Positions 21,251-35,198 are shown, counted from the stretch's first letter. The stretch is 64,000 nt of DNA from Selaginella tamariscina (GCA_003024785.1 PUQB01000065.1:139501-203500); one strand, 5' to 3'. The notes: generated by a model not told the origin, from the letters alone. Numbers and translations are program-made.

Positions 21251-22770
21251 GAGTTTGCTTTAAATAACAAGTTGGTGATCATTCAAGCATGAGATTTTTA
21301 AGAATTCAAGTTTGGATTACAACTTGCAATTGCGAATGTGTTTTTGAGGAGGTAAAAGGTGAACCGAGCATGGATCAAGATTTGGCACCCATGTGATAGT
21401 GGTGATATCGATGAGGCACATCATTTGTGTATAAATCTTTTATATATCGATCCTCACATTGCAGTCGTGACAATACCTCGTTGGATTTATCCAAGTCTTT
21501 GGGAATCTTGTGGAGTGTGGAGTTTGGTGAAGCAAGAGTATTGTGCGCGTTGTGAGAGGTTCGATTGTGCTTGTTAATGTGGCAAGTCAATTTTGATGGA
21601 GCATACAAGCCAAAGAAGCAAGTTGCGAGTGTAGGGGTCGTGCTAACTTATTCAGTAGGGAAGCGAATCAAAATTTTTTGAGCCAATTTTTAATGCTAAT
21701 TCTTGCAATCAAGCAAAGTATTCTGCATTGATTCGAGGATTGAAGGATGCAAAGAAACAAGGAGCGAAGAACGTGGTTGTAGTTGGTGATGAATCAAGTG
21801 TAAGGTCAATGGAAAGTGAGAAAGCCTGAGTTGTTGGTGCTTTTTGAGCGTGTTCAAGATCTCAAAAGGAGATTCAACACTTTTAAGATAAAGCACGTTC
21901 CTCGAAGAGAGAATCTAGAGGCTGACGAGCTTGCACAAAAAGGGGCATTGCCTCATCAGAGTGACATCTCTTCATCCACTTGTAATCAGGTGAAACTTTT
22001 GCTATTTTTACACTTATAAAGATAGTGTCTATTCCAGTATATCATGGTTTGCAAAATGAAGAGATTGGTATTTACATTTATTTAAGCGAGTATGCATTTC
22101 GAATGGAGATAAAAGTTCTACCACTTAGGCAAAACTTCTACCATCCTTTTTGGAGGATGAAGCATTGAAGTGGTTTGAGCGTCAGACTAGTGATGTTAAG
22201 GGTAATTGGGAGACGGTGAGTGAGGGTTTTCTAAGAGAGTATGGAAAGCTAGAGACATTGGATGAGGTCATGAAGCAATTAAATCAATTGAGGCAAAGTA
22301 AAGAAGAGAGTGTGAAGGCATTCAATGAGCGTGTGTTGGAGCTCCAACGTAAACTACAAAGCAGTTTGGGAGTGGAGGCTTCCAAAGGACTGGAGGATGC
22401 ATCTAAGGAGTCCAAGTCAGTTGTCAGGATAGATGTGTCGGTGTTCAACAAGTTTGTTATTGGATTGAAGTCGGTATTATGCCAGAAGGTAAAGAACAAA
22501 GAGCTTAATAACTTGCAGGAAGTTGTGAAGATTGCTATAAAAAAGGAGGCACTTCTCATGGATCCTAATGAAGCCTCAATCTCAACGGTAGCACCACAAC
22601 AATGCGCTATCACTAAAGCCATCAAGTCCCGAACATATGAGTCCCCAATTGATTTTCCTTTGACATCGGTTGCTCCTCATACTGCAAGCGAAATTAGTAC
22701 AACTATTCATCAACTTGAAGCAATAATGTGTCCCTCCCCAAAACAAAAATTTCAGAGGGATATGGGTGTG
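21251..22770 (+). mobile_element. Fossil LTR-retroelement pieces (RNase H and gag), unit 2
   Basis: Continuation of the block broken at 18136. It has an RNase H-type part (about 21577-21975) and a gag-type part (about 22020-22770). The gag part is the best preserved copy in the window, with a long open stretch at 22150-22773, but the element as a whole is broken in several places and lacks the rest of pol. The order is again RNase H before gag, showing the arrangement is older than the array. Confidence 0.7.
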
Positions 22771-22925
22771 TGAGGGGAGAGCATGCTACTTTGACTTGCT
22801 GAAGTATATGGGTATGAATAAGTTTCCTGCAACTACAATAGTCTCTGATGTATTGTTTGTTTTGGGAACATAGTGAACTTGCTAGAGTTGTCAAGCTTTG
22901 ACATCATGCATTTATTGTGCCCAAA
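22771..22925 (+). pseudogene. CACTA/TNP2-like transposase fossil, unit 2, 5' piece
   Basis: Collinear with 6000-6147 of unit 1. It is interrupted at ccaaa by the LTR element and continues at 31277. Confidence 0.5.
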
Positions 22926-24660
22926 TGTCAGAGTTTTAACCCAAAGGGCCAACACGTGGCTGTCAGGTGGCCATTTGACGTCATCACCCTGTGTGAGCAA
23001 CGTAAGTTTTCAGAACAACCCCAACGACCCCTAGGGTTAGACTCTAATGCCCAAGTGGACAGGAGACTTAGGGTTTAGCCTAAGTCTCCCTAGAATGTCT
23101 ACCCCAGAACCCTTGAGGGATAACCCTAGTTGACTTAGGGTTTAGCCTAAGTCTCCCTAGAGTGTCTGCCCCCAAAACCCTTGAGGGATAACCCTAGTTG
23201 ACTTAGGGTCTTGCCCTAGAAGACCTAGACAGGCTCATGCCCTAACCCCCATCAAGGAGACGTGTGTTCCACACATACCCCTGACAGAGCTAAGGCATCG
23301 TCACTTACCCCTTGAGGAATCACCCTCATCCGGGAGTACAACCCCTTTAGGGCGACAAGGGGTACCCTGAACCACGACTAACCCCTAAGGGTTTGAGTGG
23401 CCAAGTTATACCCTAGACCTAGGGCTAGTACTTAGTGAGGACACGAGTGTTTTGCTAAGCAAACTCCCTAAGGCTAGGTTTGGGATAACCCTAAGCACAT
23501 GACCTTGCGAGTGCCTCACGAAAGGGCTCCTGCTAACATGTTAGGTTGTTCAACCCTTGAATTCCAAGGAGAACACTCCCCTAGCCAAGTGTGCCAAAGC
23601 ACACCTAGTTATGAGACCTAACCTCCCTTGAGCGGATGCCCAAGGCTTAGCACCCTAGTGCAAGCACAAGCATGTCTGTTTGCTAAAGTATCCAACCCCT
23701 TGGCGACAAGCCCATGACATAACCCCAAAGGGCGTGCCTCAGGCGTTGTACCATGTGACGTTTAGCCCAGTGTCACATCTCCATGTGACACTGCCTTCCC
23801 ATGTGGGCTATCATGCCATAGCCCTTAGATTCAAGAGTTGCACCAAGTGCCACAAACGTGGCTCCTAAATGCCAACTCTAGAACCCCTTAGTGAACCCTC
23901 AGGAACTGTAATGTGAACCTGTCAAACAAGATCCCACGCCCACAGTTGGACAAGGACACGGATGTGCCTTGCTTGGCCGTGAGTGCTACACCTAGCTTGA
24001 CATGGAGGAGGAGGCTGGAGACAAGCCTCAACCTCTGCCTCTTGGAACGTGCATTCCACAAGACCTCCCAGGCATGGATTCGCCAACGTTAAGGGTAAGC
24101 TACCCCGAAGGTGGGACGTACCCCTGGCATCTGGAAGTTAGGGCGGCACAACAGAGGGTTGTGCCTTGACGACACAAGCTAGAGCTTGCACCGGGAGAAG
24201 AGTAACGAGCTCAGTCATGAACCCAGGAACCCTCACTCCTATATACTACCTTATTTATGTGACAGAGGCCCCCCCCCGTTTTCCTGTTTACATAAGTGGG
24301 CTAGCACTGAAATCTCATTCCCAGAGGGAACATACTTGGTGAGTTATCCATCGACCCCTAAACCCTAACCTGTCAAACCTGGGGGTATTTCTAAGCATAT
24401 CCGACATGCCGAACTCACCGGAACTAGCCATTAATCCAACCGGGACACGGAAAACCAAGGTAAGAGTTTTCTAGATGGAAGTGCTAGCTTCGCCTAGAGT
24501 TTCTTGCAAATACCTAATGACACCCGGCCGGACCATCACTAGATATCCAAGTGCACTAAGCGGGCCTGTTTCTTCTACACCTAGGGCTTATCAACATAGT
24601 ACAGTAGGTAACAACAGTCAACGTCCAAAGTAAAGAGAAGTCATAGTAAAAACTATGACA
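22926..24660 (-). repeat. LTR, outer left copy (3' LTR in element orientation)
   Basis: About 1735 bp, GC-richer than the surroundings, with several cttaggg and ccctagg blocks and internal direct repeats (about 23055-23120 and 23125-23205). It closely matches the right LTR along its length. Confidence 0.88.
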
Positions 24661-25781
24661 TAAACCACGCTTTAGGTTGTTCAACCCTTGAATTCTAAGG
24701 AGAACACTCCCCTAGCCAAGTGTGCCAAAGCACACCTAGTTACGAGACCTAACCTCCCTTGAGCGGATGCCCAAGGCTTAGCACCCTAGTGCAAGCACAA
24801 CATGTCTGTTTGCTAAAGTATCCAACCCCTTAGCGACAAGCCCATGACATAACCCCAAAGGCGTGCCTCGGGCGTTGTACCATGTGACGTTTAGCCCAGT
24901 GTCACATCTCCATGTGACACTGCCTTCCATGATGTGGGCTATCATGCCATAGCCCTTAGATTCAAGAGTTGCACCAAACCACAAACGTGGTTCCTAAATG
25001 CCAACTCTAGAACCCCTCAATGAACCCTCAGGAACCAGGTAACGTGAACCTGTCAAACAAGATCCCACGCCCACGTTGGACAAGGACACGATGTGCCTTG
25101 CTTGGCCGTGAGTGCTACACCTAGCTTGACGTGGAGGAGGAGGCTGGAGACAAGCCTCAACCTCTGCCTCTTGGAACGTGCATTCCGACAAGACCTCCCA
25201 GGCATGGATTCGCCAACGTTAAGGGTAAGCTACCCCGAAGGTGGGACGTACCCCTGGCATCTGGAAGTTAGGGCGGCACAACAGAGGGTTGTGCCTTGAC
25301 ACACAAGCAATAGCTTGCACCGGAGAAGAGTAACGAGCTCAGTCATGAACCCAGGAACCCTCACTCCTATATACTACCTTATTTATGTGACAGAGGCCCC
25401 CCCCCTGTTTTCCTGTTTACATAAGTGGGCTAGCACTGAAATCTCATTCCCAGAGGGAACATATTGGTGAGTTATCCATCGACCCCTAAACCCTAACCTG
25501 TCAAACCTGGGGTATTTCTAAGCATATCCGACACCGAACTCACCGGAACTAGCCATTAATCCAACCGGGACACGAAAACAGGGTAAGAGTTTTCTAGAAG
25601 GTAAGTGCTACCTTCGCTTAGAGTTTCTCGCATATCTAAGACAGCCGGCCGGACTACCCCTAAACACCTAAGTGCACTAAGCGGGCTGTTTCTCACTACA
25701 TCTAGGGCTTGTCAACATAGTACAGTAGGTAACAACAGTCAACGTCCAAAGTAAAGAGGAGTCATAGTAAAAACTATGACA
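24661..25781 (-). repeat. Extra partial LTR copy next to the left LTR
   Basis: About 1110 bp repeat the part 23544-24660 of the left LTR after a ~10-bp join (taaaccacgc), ending in the same actatgaca. The left end is therefore one full LTR plus a partial one. It could be a tandem duplication within the LTR, or an assembly effect. Confidence 0.8.
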
Positions 25782-28700
25782 CACTCCCCGCCTTTGAAAA
25801 TGTCAACGTCCTCGTTGACGTCCAACTCCAAGACTAGATAATGTTAGAGAAAATAACCAAAACTAACATATCACTCTATGCGGAGTCAGCCAAAAGTTCA
25901 CATAAGTTTTATTACCCCCTTGCATTACGCGAAACCAAGTACTTCAGAACCGTCGTTCACTAGTCGTAAACCTAGCTGCCGGAGGCACCACCTGCGACAT
26001 GAAGTCACTTGGAGACCTTTTGCACGTCTGCAAAGTCTGTCACCCGACGCACACAACACAATGGTTAATTTCTTTACTTAACTAGAATTTATATTGGAGG
26101 CCTCTAGTTAGTGTTGTTGCCGGCCCCTTGGTTAACAAGAAATAAAGACTTGCTTTATTCCTTAATATTAAATGCTGTTGACGACCTCTGTCGTCTAACA
26201 CACAACAAGCACTTCTCAAATGCTTGACCAAACACCTTCGCATTTCTTTTGATTTTCCAATGGTCCCACATCTCCACATGTTACGATATTATAGCTTACA
26301 TCTCTGCATCCCTCGGTGCTTCTCATTACCCCTTTTCATAAGGGTCTGCTACTATACCTATCTCTCATTAGTATATAGCTACGCCAGACTAAGTATGAGA
26401 CTTTTATCGGAATCAAGCTCTTTTCCGATATAAGAGTACAAGTCGTAAAACCCTGTTCTTTGTAAACATGTCAATCTGGCCAGAGGCGATCACAGAGGCG
26501 CATGGCTGTACACATGTATACAACAAGGTCTTACCAATCTACCAACTGCCATTCACTTGGTGTGTTATTAACATAAATTTATTCCCGATAGGAATCAAAT
26601 TCAGTCAAATTCGCGACCAAGTGTGATAGCCTTACCATTCGTCCTTCACAACCATCTTTGTACTCTTTCATAACACCGACCAGTTCAGGGACCAGATAAG
26701 CTAACATACCTTTCTTACAAACTAATGTGGAAACCAGGAAATTCAACCCATCTCTAGTGCCTCAATCGACAACCTTTAATAACACGTCTCTTAATTGTCA
26801 TCTCATTGTACTCATTCCCAAAAAGCACAACATACTAGGTGCCATTCAATAATTCCTAACTCCTTATCGTACTAAGTTCAAAATACGAATTTTAGAACTT
26901 AGTTTCCACGATAAGAGTCTCCCTGAACTTGTAATACTGCACGCCTCTATAATATTATATTGATTTCCAACTTTGAAATTGATTATGTAAATGTTTCTCA
27001 ACACTATACCGAAGTATAGTATTTTCACTAATTCAAGCAATTAGTGTTTTGATAAACATCTTTTTAAACTAATCCTTATTCTATAAATAGTTTAATTTCG
27101 ATATTGATACTCTTGAATGGATAATGATCGTTTTAACGTTCAAATCCTAAGTTTATCAACTAGTTGTTATACTAGCGGATATAAACTTACAATCATATCA
27201 ATTATCAAAATGCTACAACTATAATATAGACATGGTCTTAGTTTACATGAACCAACTTCAGTTTTTAGATGGAACATATAATGTTATGACAGTATTCCGA
27301 GGAACTTGTTCAGAGACTAAGAGGAATCATGAACTAGTGTCTGGTTCATCTAATTGATTTAGTAAGATATCAACCTCCACATAAATGTTATCATAACACT
27401 GAAGTGTTATATCAACTTCATGTTTTAGTCATACCTTATAATTCAATAGATCTCCCCAAACATGAATAAAATTATCAGTTTTAAGATACATTATTCACTC
27501 TAGACACCTAGCAATCCAGAAAGTATCACATTGCCCCTCAAGCAATGTATTGAGAAATGTCTCATTTCTCAACTAACTTGAAAACACGTTTCAAGTTATA
27601 ACACTAAGGTAGTGCCTTACCAAAGTGTCAGACTCAAATCCACTTGAGTCTTTATATTATATGATTACGGCCACCTCATGTGATCATAACCAAGTTTGAT
27701 ATTGAGCGCTCCAAACTCAATATTGAAGAGATATCATACCATACTTTGACAAGTCATTTATAACCAATCTTGAAAAGATTGTCACAAATTCTGCCAAAGT
27801 TTAGAATATAAATATCTCAACAGATGAGGTGATAGGAAACCTCATATTCTCGAACCGGATATTGGACGAACCTTGAACTACAATCATCAAGAAGGGACAC
27901 CATCTTCTTGAGCTAATCCCCACACAATATCATACTTAAAGAATATTGAACCAACTCAAGGAACACCATCAAACCTTGAGATAGAACTAACAACTAACCC
28001 AAGGAATACAATCAAACCTTGAGTCAAGAATAGTTCTATTTTTCAATATTCCGAAAGATTGAAGATACATACTTTATTTGTTCTTTAAGTGCCCACATTT
28101 GCGACCATGATGCAGAGTCAAGAAACCGTCTTTTGAATAATCGTATTCGACTCTAAAATGAAATTGATATTGAAAATCAATATCAACTTCTAATTCTCAT
28201 CGAACACCGACTCTCTGAGGAGGTACATGCACTTAAACCTCCAATGGAAATCCGACTATTACTAGCTCATTGGTAATTCTCAACATAAGTTATCAAACTT
28301 AGCAAGTTTCCTTACTTAGTCGATAAACAAAGTGAAGAATCCCAAATCATGCTCTTCTTAACCAAGGAATCACCCTTGTTCAAGAACTTCTCCCCACATT
28401 GCAAACAACGTTACAGTTTCAAGATTAAAGAGTTAACAATGAAAATGCACAAGTGTGCGCCGAACGCCTTCACTATGCAAGTCTTCATTACTCAGTAAAC
28501 TAAAAATGTAAACGTATGTTTCCAACATTACTCTTTCTGATAGATCATGCCATCTATCCCAAAAGTTGCATTGATAGGGATGCAACATTAAATCCGTCTA
28601 CTGCCAAAATATTATTCTATCCCATTCTTAAGATCCCACATGAGATAACTTCATAATCAAGTTAGCGATTAGCTAACTTGAATACAAAGTGCGCGCTACA

Positions 28701-29510
28701 ACTAACTAAGGTTTCAAGTTGTACTTTGTTCAAATCAAGACTTGAACTTAGTAAACTATTTCACCTAATGTTACTTGCAGCTAGCGTCATCAAAGTATTA
28801 CGTCATCGGACAATACTTTGATTACATTGGATCTTCGAACCAACTGTTAATATTCATCATATGTTAATATTACATATAGTTCATCACCATAGTCTGCTTC
28901 TAGAGTTACACTCTCGGAAACATGCACTATAATAAGAGCTTATTTTACACTTTATGTCAAAATGTAGTGTTCATCTTATGTTTGAATATGCCCCTTCTCC
29001 AAGTCAAAGACGCACTTTGAACATAAGTCTTTCCCCGTTTGAACACTACAGTTGGATCCATATTGAATCTTGACATAAGCCAAAACTCAAAGGACACTGT
29101 CTGTTCCAAATCATGTGTTATCCCAAATTCAAACACCTTAAAGAAAAAGAAAAATTTTCAATAATGTGTAATTAGCATATCACACCAAGACTTAGTTTGT
29201 AAGCCAGAACAACTACATGCCACGTCTTGTGGAAGTATATGGTAAAGTAACCTGGACAACCATAAGGTAAAAAACCTGGCATACAACTTGGAAGTTGCTT
29301 CCAAGTGCTACCTTCAACATTGTCCATAACCCACACCCACTTATGAAGTAGGTTACTCTGAAGAGTTATAGATCTCAGGACCAACTCTCCCGCAGAATTC
29401 AGACGTTAGCCGAAAGTGATAAGTACTTCAAAAATTTAGAACTAACTAAACCCTAAACACTACACTTTAGGTAGTCCTACTGACCGTAGAGAATAGGCTC
29501 CGATACCAAT
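25782..29510 (-). other. Internal region of the LTR element, non-coding
   Basis: 3.7 kb with no reading frame longer than about 70 codons on either strand and no recognisable gag, protease, reverse transcriptase, RNase H or integrase. Only the primer site and purine tract at its ends are identifiable. Confidence 0.75.
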
Positions 29511-31276
29511 TGTCAGAGTTTTAACCCAAAGGGCCAACACGTGGCAACACGTGGCTGCCAGGTGGCCATTCGGCGTCATCACCCTGTGTGAGCAACGCTA
29601 AGTTTCCCAGAACAACCCCAACGACCCCTAGGGTTAGACTCTAATGCCCAAGTGGACAGGAGACTTAGGGTTTAGCCTAAGTCTCCCTAGAATGTCTGCC
29701 CCCAGAACCCTTGAGGGATAACCCTAGTTGACTTAGGGTTTAGCCTAAGTCTCCCTAGAGTGTCTGCCCCCAAAACCCTTGAGGGATAACCCTAGTTGAC
29801 TTAGGGTCTTGCCCTAGAAGACCTAGACAGGCTCATGCCCTAACCCCCATCAAGGAGACGTGTGTTCCACACATACCCCTGGACAGAGCTAAGGCATCGT
29901 CACTTACCCCTTGAGGAATCACCCTCATCCGGGAGTACAACCCCTTTAGGGCGACAAGGGGTACCCTGAACCACGACTAACCCCTAAGGGTTTGAGTGGC
30001 CAAGTTATACCTAGACCTAGGGCTAGTACTTAGTGAGGACACGAGTGTGCGCCGTAGGCGGACACGAGTGTTCTGCTAAGCAAACTCCCTAAGGCTAGGT
30101 TTGGGATAACCCTAAGCACATGACCTTGCGAGTGCCTCACGAAAGGGCTCTGCTAACAGCTTAGGTTGTTCAACCCTTGAATTCCAAGGAGAACACTCCC
30201 CTAGCCAAGTGTGCCAAAGCACACCTAGTTATGAGACCTAACCTCCCTTGAGCGGATGCCCAAGGCTTAGCACCCTAGTGCAAGCACAAGCATGTCTGTT
30301 TGCTAGAGTATCCAACCCCTTGGCGACAAGCCCATGACATAACCCCAAAGGGCGTGCCTCGGCGTTGTACCATGTGACGTTTAGCCCAGTGTCACATCTC
30401 CATGTGACACTGCCTTCCATGATGTGGGCTATCATGCCATAGCCCTTAGATTCAAGAGTTGCACCAAGTACCACAAACGTGGTCCTAAATGCCAACTCTA
30501 GAACCCCTCAATGAACCCTCAGGAACTAGGTAACGTGAACCTGTCAAACAAATCCCACGCCCAAGTTGGACAAGGACACGATGTGCCTTGCTTGGCCGTG
30601 AGTGCTACACCAGCTTGACGTGGAGGAGGAGGCTGGAGACAAGCCTCAACCTCTGCCTTTGGAACGTGCATTCCGACAAGACCTCCCAGGCATGGATTCG
30701 CCAACGTTAAGGGTAAGCTACCCCGAAGGTGGGACGTACCCCTGGCATCTGGAAGTTAGGGCGGCACAACAGAGGGTTGTGCCTTAACGACACAAGCTAA
30801 GCTTGCACCGGGAGAAGAGTAACGAGCTCAGTCATGAACCCAGGAACCCTCACTCCTATATACTACTTATTTATGTGACAGAGGCCCCCCCCTGTTTTCC
30901 TGTTTACATAAGTGGGCTAGCACTGAAATCTCATTCCCAGAGGGAACATACTTGGTGAGTTATCCATCGACCCCTAAACCCTAACCTGTCAAACCTGGGG
31001 TATTTCTAAGCATATTTGACACGCCGAACTCACTGGAACTAACCATTAACCCAACTAGAACACGAAAAATAAGGGTAAGAATTTTCTAGAAGGTAAGTGC
31101 TACCTTCGCTTAAAGTTTCTCTCAATATCCAAGGACAGCCAGCCGGACTACCCCTAAACACCTAAGTGCACTAAGCGGGGCTGTTTCTCACTACATCTAG
31201 GGCTTATTAACATAGTACAGTAGGTAACAACAATTAACGTCCAAAGTAAAGAGGAGTCATAGTAAAAACTATGACA
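29511..31276 (-). repeat. LTR, right copy (5' LTR in element orientation)
   Basis: 1766 bp, matching the left LTR with a few short differences, including a ~25-bp local duplication of ggacacgagtgt near 30035-30075. Confidence 0.88.
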
Positions 31277-33180
31277 CCAAATATTCTGAATTGTGCAACG
31301 AATACACATTTGGACAAATACTACAAGCATGCAAGAGTGAGTCCAAACTATTTGAAAGGCGTATGGACATCCTACTACAACATTGCATGAACTACATGAA
31401 GCGTGGTTGTCACCCTGACCATCCATTAAGTCGACTCAGGTTCTGGTAGGCTCAAGAGCACCAGCATTTCGTGCAATTGTACCAAACCTATGCTATGGAT
31501 GGGCTTGTCGACAATGAGCATTTCATAATTTGCAACATGTTGATTGAGATTACTAGAGTTCTGTTTGATTGGAACCAAACAAATGGGTGGACAAAAGACA
31601 CATTAGAATGGATATGTGAATTGTGCAACACAGTTGAGGTCCTTTGGTTCCAGAAGTTTGGCCTACACCAATTTGTGCTACTGCATGCATTTGGCCGCAG
31701 GCACATTGTTGACGACATTTTCATGTTTGGTTCTTCAATGAACACATGGTGCTACAGCTATGAATCCAATTTCAAGGTTTTGAATGCCATTGACACAAAC
31801 AACATTCAGTAGGAGATGACTTACACAAAAGCCCACCTAAGGTCCATACTCTTTTTTTAACAGCTGGTTTGTCTTTACTAATGTGGTGGTTAGAGCAAGG
31901 CTTTCTTTACAACGATTGAAGAACATCTTGGAACAAGATCAACTGCTTCCACCCCAACGGTTGACATTTACACTCAATTAGATTTTTGTGAAAACAGCAT
32001 CTGCGTCAATGTTGGACAAGGTACTCGTGAAGAACAACATAGTTGTGGTGAAATTAGAAGAGTTAGCACTTGAGCTATGGAGAAATTGCATGAACATGAG
32101 ATCTATGAACTAGAGGAAACGCATTCTGGAGACAATGGTGCTTGTCCACATGCAGAGTGGGCAATGAATCAACCAATTATAGGTTGCAGCTATAGCATGC
32201 CTTGTAGGAATTGGTTTTGAAACGTCCAATATACAACCAACAATGCTTTGCATTTTGTATTAAAGGCGCAATTTTCAAGTGTGGAAGTACACTGGTGACA
32301 TGGGACCCAAATAATCCAGGCATGTTCATTTATAAACTTCAAACTTTTTTTTAACATCAAGCTATGTTGACGCAGGTGAAGTTTGTTATGCTCAGCTAAG
32401 GGAAATATTTTCGTTGACTATAGCGGTCAAATATATGTGTTATTTTCAGTGGACTTTAGAAAGTAAGCATTTAAGTTTACTATCAGATTTGAAATTCATT
32501 TCTGGTTTCCATGTGCAGATACCACTGTGTTGATCGTCGTTCTCGCCCTACTATTCATGAAGCTAGTGGAATGCATGTTTTAGCTCCAGGTCGCTATCCA
32601 TTTGACTCGACCTACATTTTATTAGTTGAAGACATTCTAAGGGAGGTATGTATAGTACCACATACGGACCTAGGCATGGCAAACAAAGGCTTCGACATTG
32701 CTATTGAAGTAATCACAAGCTCGTTTTCCAACATATCTACAGACTGGGGCCAAAAGAAATCGTGTGTGGATTGAAGTAGGTGATATTGTGGAGATACTTA
32801 GAAAGGCAGGGCTCAAATTTGTGCATGTTCAATCAAGCAATGCTGACACCCGCACAATGAATGTGTAGTGGCTAATCGAGCAACATACTGCAGACGATGA
32901 GGAGCAGTTAGTACCAGATGTTTTGCATAACAATTCGAAGCAAAAGTGGACACATGTAGAACAGTTTGTGTTTTGTGACAAATAGGTAGCAAAGAATGCA
33001 TTTGTTACTGTTGAACTTGATGATGTGTTAGAGCTACATGCAAACAGGCTGGATGTGGTTTGCTCATTTGTGCGAAGGCAAAAGATCCTCAGAATTAAGC
33101 TGCTTGAAGTTGATGATGTTGGATTGTACAAAATAGCCAACACAAACTCCATGCTAGTAGGGTGGTCTTAGATTATTTGT
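31277..33180 (+). pseudogene. CACTA/TNP2-like transposase fossil, unit 2, 3' piece
   Basis: Collinear with 6143-7919 of unit 1. The best pieces are 31471-31812 (113 aa, with ICELCNTVEVLWF and FGSSMNTWCYSY) and 32511-32774 (87 aa, with ASGMHVLAPGRYPFDST and EVCIVPHTDLG). Frame breaks and stops separate them, and a ~130-bp AT-rich stretch between them with a gtgcag border might be an intron. Here the final part is in its original orientation, unlike unit 1. Confidence 0.45.
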
Positions 33181-33289
33181 AAGAGGAGAGTGCAGGTCAC
33201 AAGCAACCCTAAAGGTGCTTTGCGTGACTAAGTAAAAAAACATAACAAAACCTCATAGCAAAGTAGAGTCCAATATCGACTTAAGGAAC

Positions 33290-33860
33290 TGATTCGTAAT
33301 TAATGCCACAATCGTATTTGTCTCTGCCGTCGAAGCCATATTAGTATTCAAAGCCATTTTAATTTCTCACAATATTCAGTTCAAAGCCACTTTGAGATCC
33401 AAATCCATTATGTAAAACGTCCTCTGATGCCAAAAACTGCTACACTTTGAGAAGCCATGGATTTTGGCTCGTTGTGTAGCCTAATTAGGTGTTCACTGAG
33501 ATCAGATGTCAAGGATGGCGGTAGCTGTAGTGGATGAATCTTGACGTTGAGCTGTTCTGAATTATTTATCCCCACCTAGTAAGATTTATTTAAAGCTTCG
33601 ATGGCTTCTCTACAGCACTTTGCCCACATATGAGAGATTGCCTACATAAAAGAGATTGCCTAAAAGTGTGCTAGATCCCTTCTTGTAACCCCTTTACAAA
33701 TTATCAAGTTTATCATATCTTGACACTCCCATCGCAGAACCATTATCCATATGTAGTGTCTTCAATCTAGTTAGATCAGATATACTTAAGTACAAAAGCA
33801 AGATGACATTCCCCAATATTATCAATTTTTTTACAATCTTCCTCTAGTTGGATCTGTGTT
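33290..33860 (-). pseudogene. Antisense F-box remnant upstream of A, unit 2
   Basis: The reverse complement begins with the F-box leader (ctagaggaagattgta, tcatcttgcttttg, then gaagacactacat), continues through a start region gagtgtcaagatatgata and ends in decayed coding sequence (gagaagccatcgaa, gacatctgatct). The antisense piece thus includes the B-type leader. It is broken by gaps and a small repeat of gagattgcctacat. It faces away from F-box A. Confidence 0.85.
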
Positions 33861-34190
33861 GTATGAAGCTTACCGCGGTTCACATGTGCCCTCACCCTTG
33901 TGAAGTCACATGTAACATTTTACCTTTTGTGAGGTCTCTACAGCATTTTAACCTCGCCTTCGTGAGGTTCTTTAACGGCAAGATTGTAGATTTATTTAAA
34001 ATCCCTCACCTTGCGAGGATAAGAATATGCCATTTCTTATTGCATGTTTTAAATAAAGATTTTTAAATATATTAAAATAAATAGTTAATTTTTTAAATTT
34101 ATTTATTTTATATAAATGAAAAGCCTACAATTCTAATTTATATTTATTTTATTTTTAAAATAAATTTATTAAATTTAAATTAATATCACA
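33861..34190. other. AT-rich linker, unit 2
   Basis: Short cctcgccttcgtgagg-type repeats and then nearly pure A/T. No gene is seen. Confidence 0.6.
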
Positions 34191-35198
34191 ATATAACCCA
34201 AAGTATATTATAATAATATTCTATCATTTTCCGCAATCGAGCAAGCATGACTTGATCAGAGTGTCGATCGGTGAGCCTTTGAGTGCGCATGATCTCCTTA
34301 CAGCTCCACAGGATCAAACCGCCGCGCGTGAAGATCAACAATTGTTCCGGCATCCTCTCACAAGAAGATTGAATAAGACTGTACTAGTGGGCACGGCGTC
34401 TGCTACGATACCCCAGGTGCGTCTTACACACTGAAGTGGACCGTCCACAACGAGTGGACTCATCTTTGTCTCCGTTTACCAGCAATTTCTCTGCATTTTC
34501 TCTATGTTGATGAGCTCGTAAAGCGAGAGTTTACGCGGATGCAATTCGAGGTCTGGACAAGCCCATAAAACAGATTGAAGCAGGAAGTTCAAGGCAGAGA
34601 AAAATGATTACTACGATCGGGGTTCTTTCAAGGCGAGGAAATCCATGCGCAAGGGAGATGAGGATCTACCTGGTAATATAATTTGTGTCTGGCCCAGGTG
34701 TGTGTGAGAGAGAGAGAGGACATAACATTGAGAGAGAGAGAGGACATAACAAGACAATACCAGACAATATCTCTCTCTCAATGTTATGTCCGATTTCTTC
34801 CCTTGTGCAGCAGAAACCCCATCGCCCCCATATTTCGAGGATTTCCTCGCAATTTCTTTCTTCCCAGAATGCTTGGAAAACCCCTATTCTTGGTAATCCC
34901 TTTGTCCGCCTCGATCTTCCTGCTTCAATCTGCTTTACGGCGATTCGCATCCGCACGGCCCTGCGCACACCTCAGCGAAGCTGCCATAGCTAGCGGCCTT
35001 GTTCGAGGAGCATGACCTTATCAGAGTGTCGATTGGGGATCCTTTGAGTGCGCGATCAAACCGCCTCACGTGAAGATCAACAATTACACGTGGGCACGAA
35101 AAATGATAGAATATTATCAAAATATACTTTGATTCTTGTAATAGAATCGCGTGCGTGTATAAGCGTAACCGTGCGTGCGTGCACGTGCGCATATAATG
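34190..35198 (+). promoter_or_regulatory. Nested inverted-repeat promoter cassette of F-box A, unit 2
   Basis: Same design as unit 1. The outer arms are at about 34190-34242 and 35096-35145, the inverted duplication spans about 34530-34960, and the inner 21-nt pair lies around 34730-34795, with its left arm partly repeated. Promoter modules are at about 34255 and 35020. A G-box CACGTG (35182-35187) precedes CATATAAT (35190-35197). Confidence 0.7.

Larger units (their letters stand above)
22926..31276 (-). mobile_element. Non-coding LTR retrotransposon (LARD-like) inserted in the transposase fossil
   Basis: The 8351-bp element is bounded by TG..CA termini (TGTCAGAG at the left, ATGACA at the right) and a 5-bp target duplication CCAAA (22921-22925 and 31277-31281). 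The uninterrupted site is seen in unit 1 near 6141. Orientation is minus: a tRNA-iMet-like primer site (reverse complement TGGTATCGGAGCC, 29496-29508) adjoins the right LTR, and a purine tract (reverse complement AAAGGCGGGGAG, about 25782-25796) adjoins the left one. The internal part has no gag-pol reading frames, as in large non-autonomous derivatives (LARDs). The LTRs are very similar and the target duplication is perfect, so the insertion looks recent and younger than the tandem duplication. The superfamily cannot be assigned without coding sequence. Confidence 0.88.

Noticed and set aside
24186-25299. Several 60-70-codon ORFs inside the LTRs (also 30238-30787)
   Set aside because: They repeat in each LTR copy, lie on both strands and resemble no retroelement protein; chance frames in GC-richer DNA.
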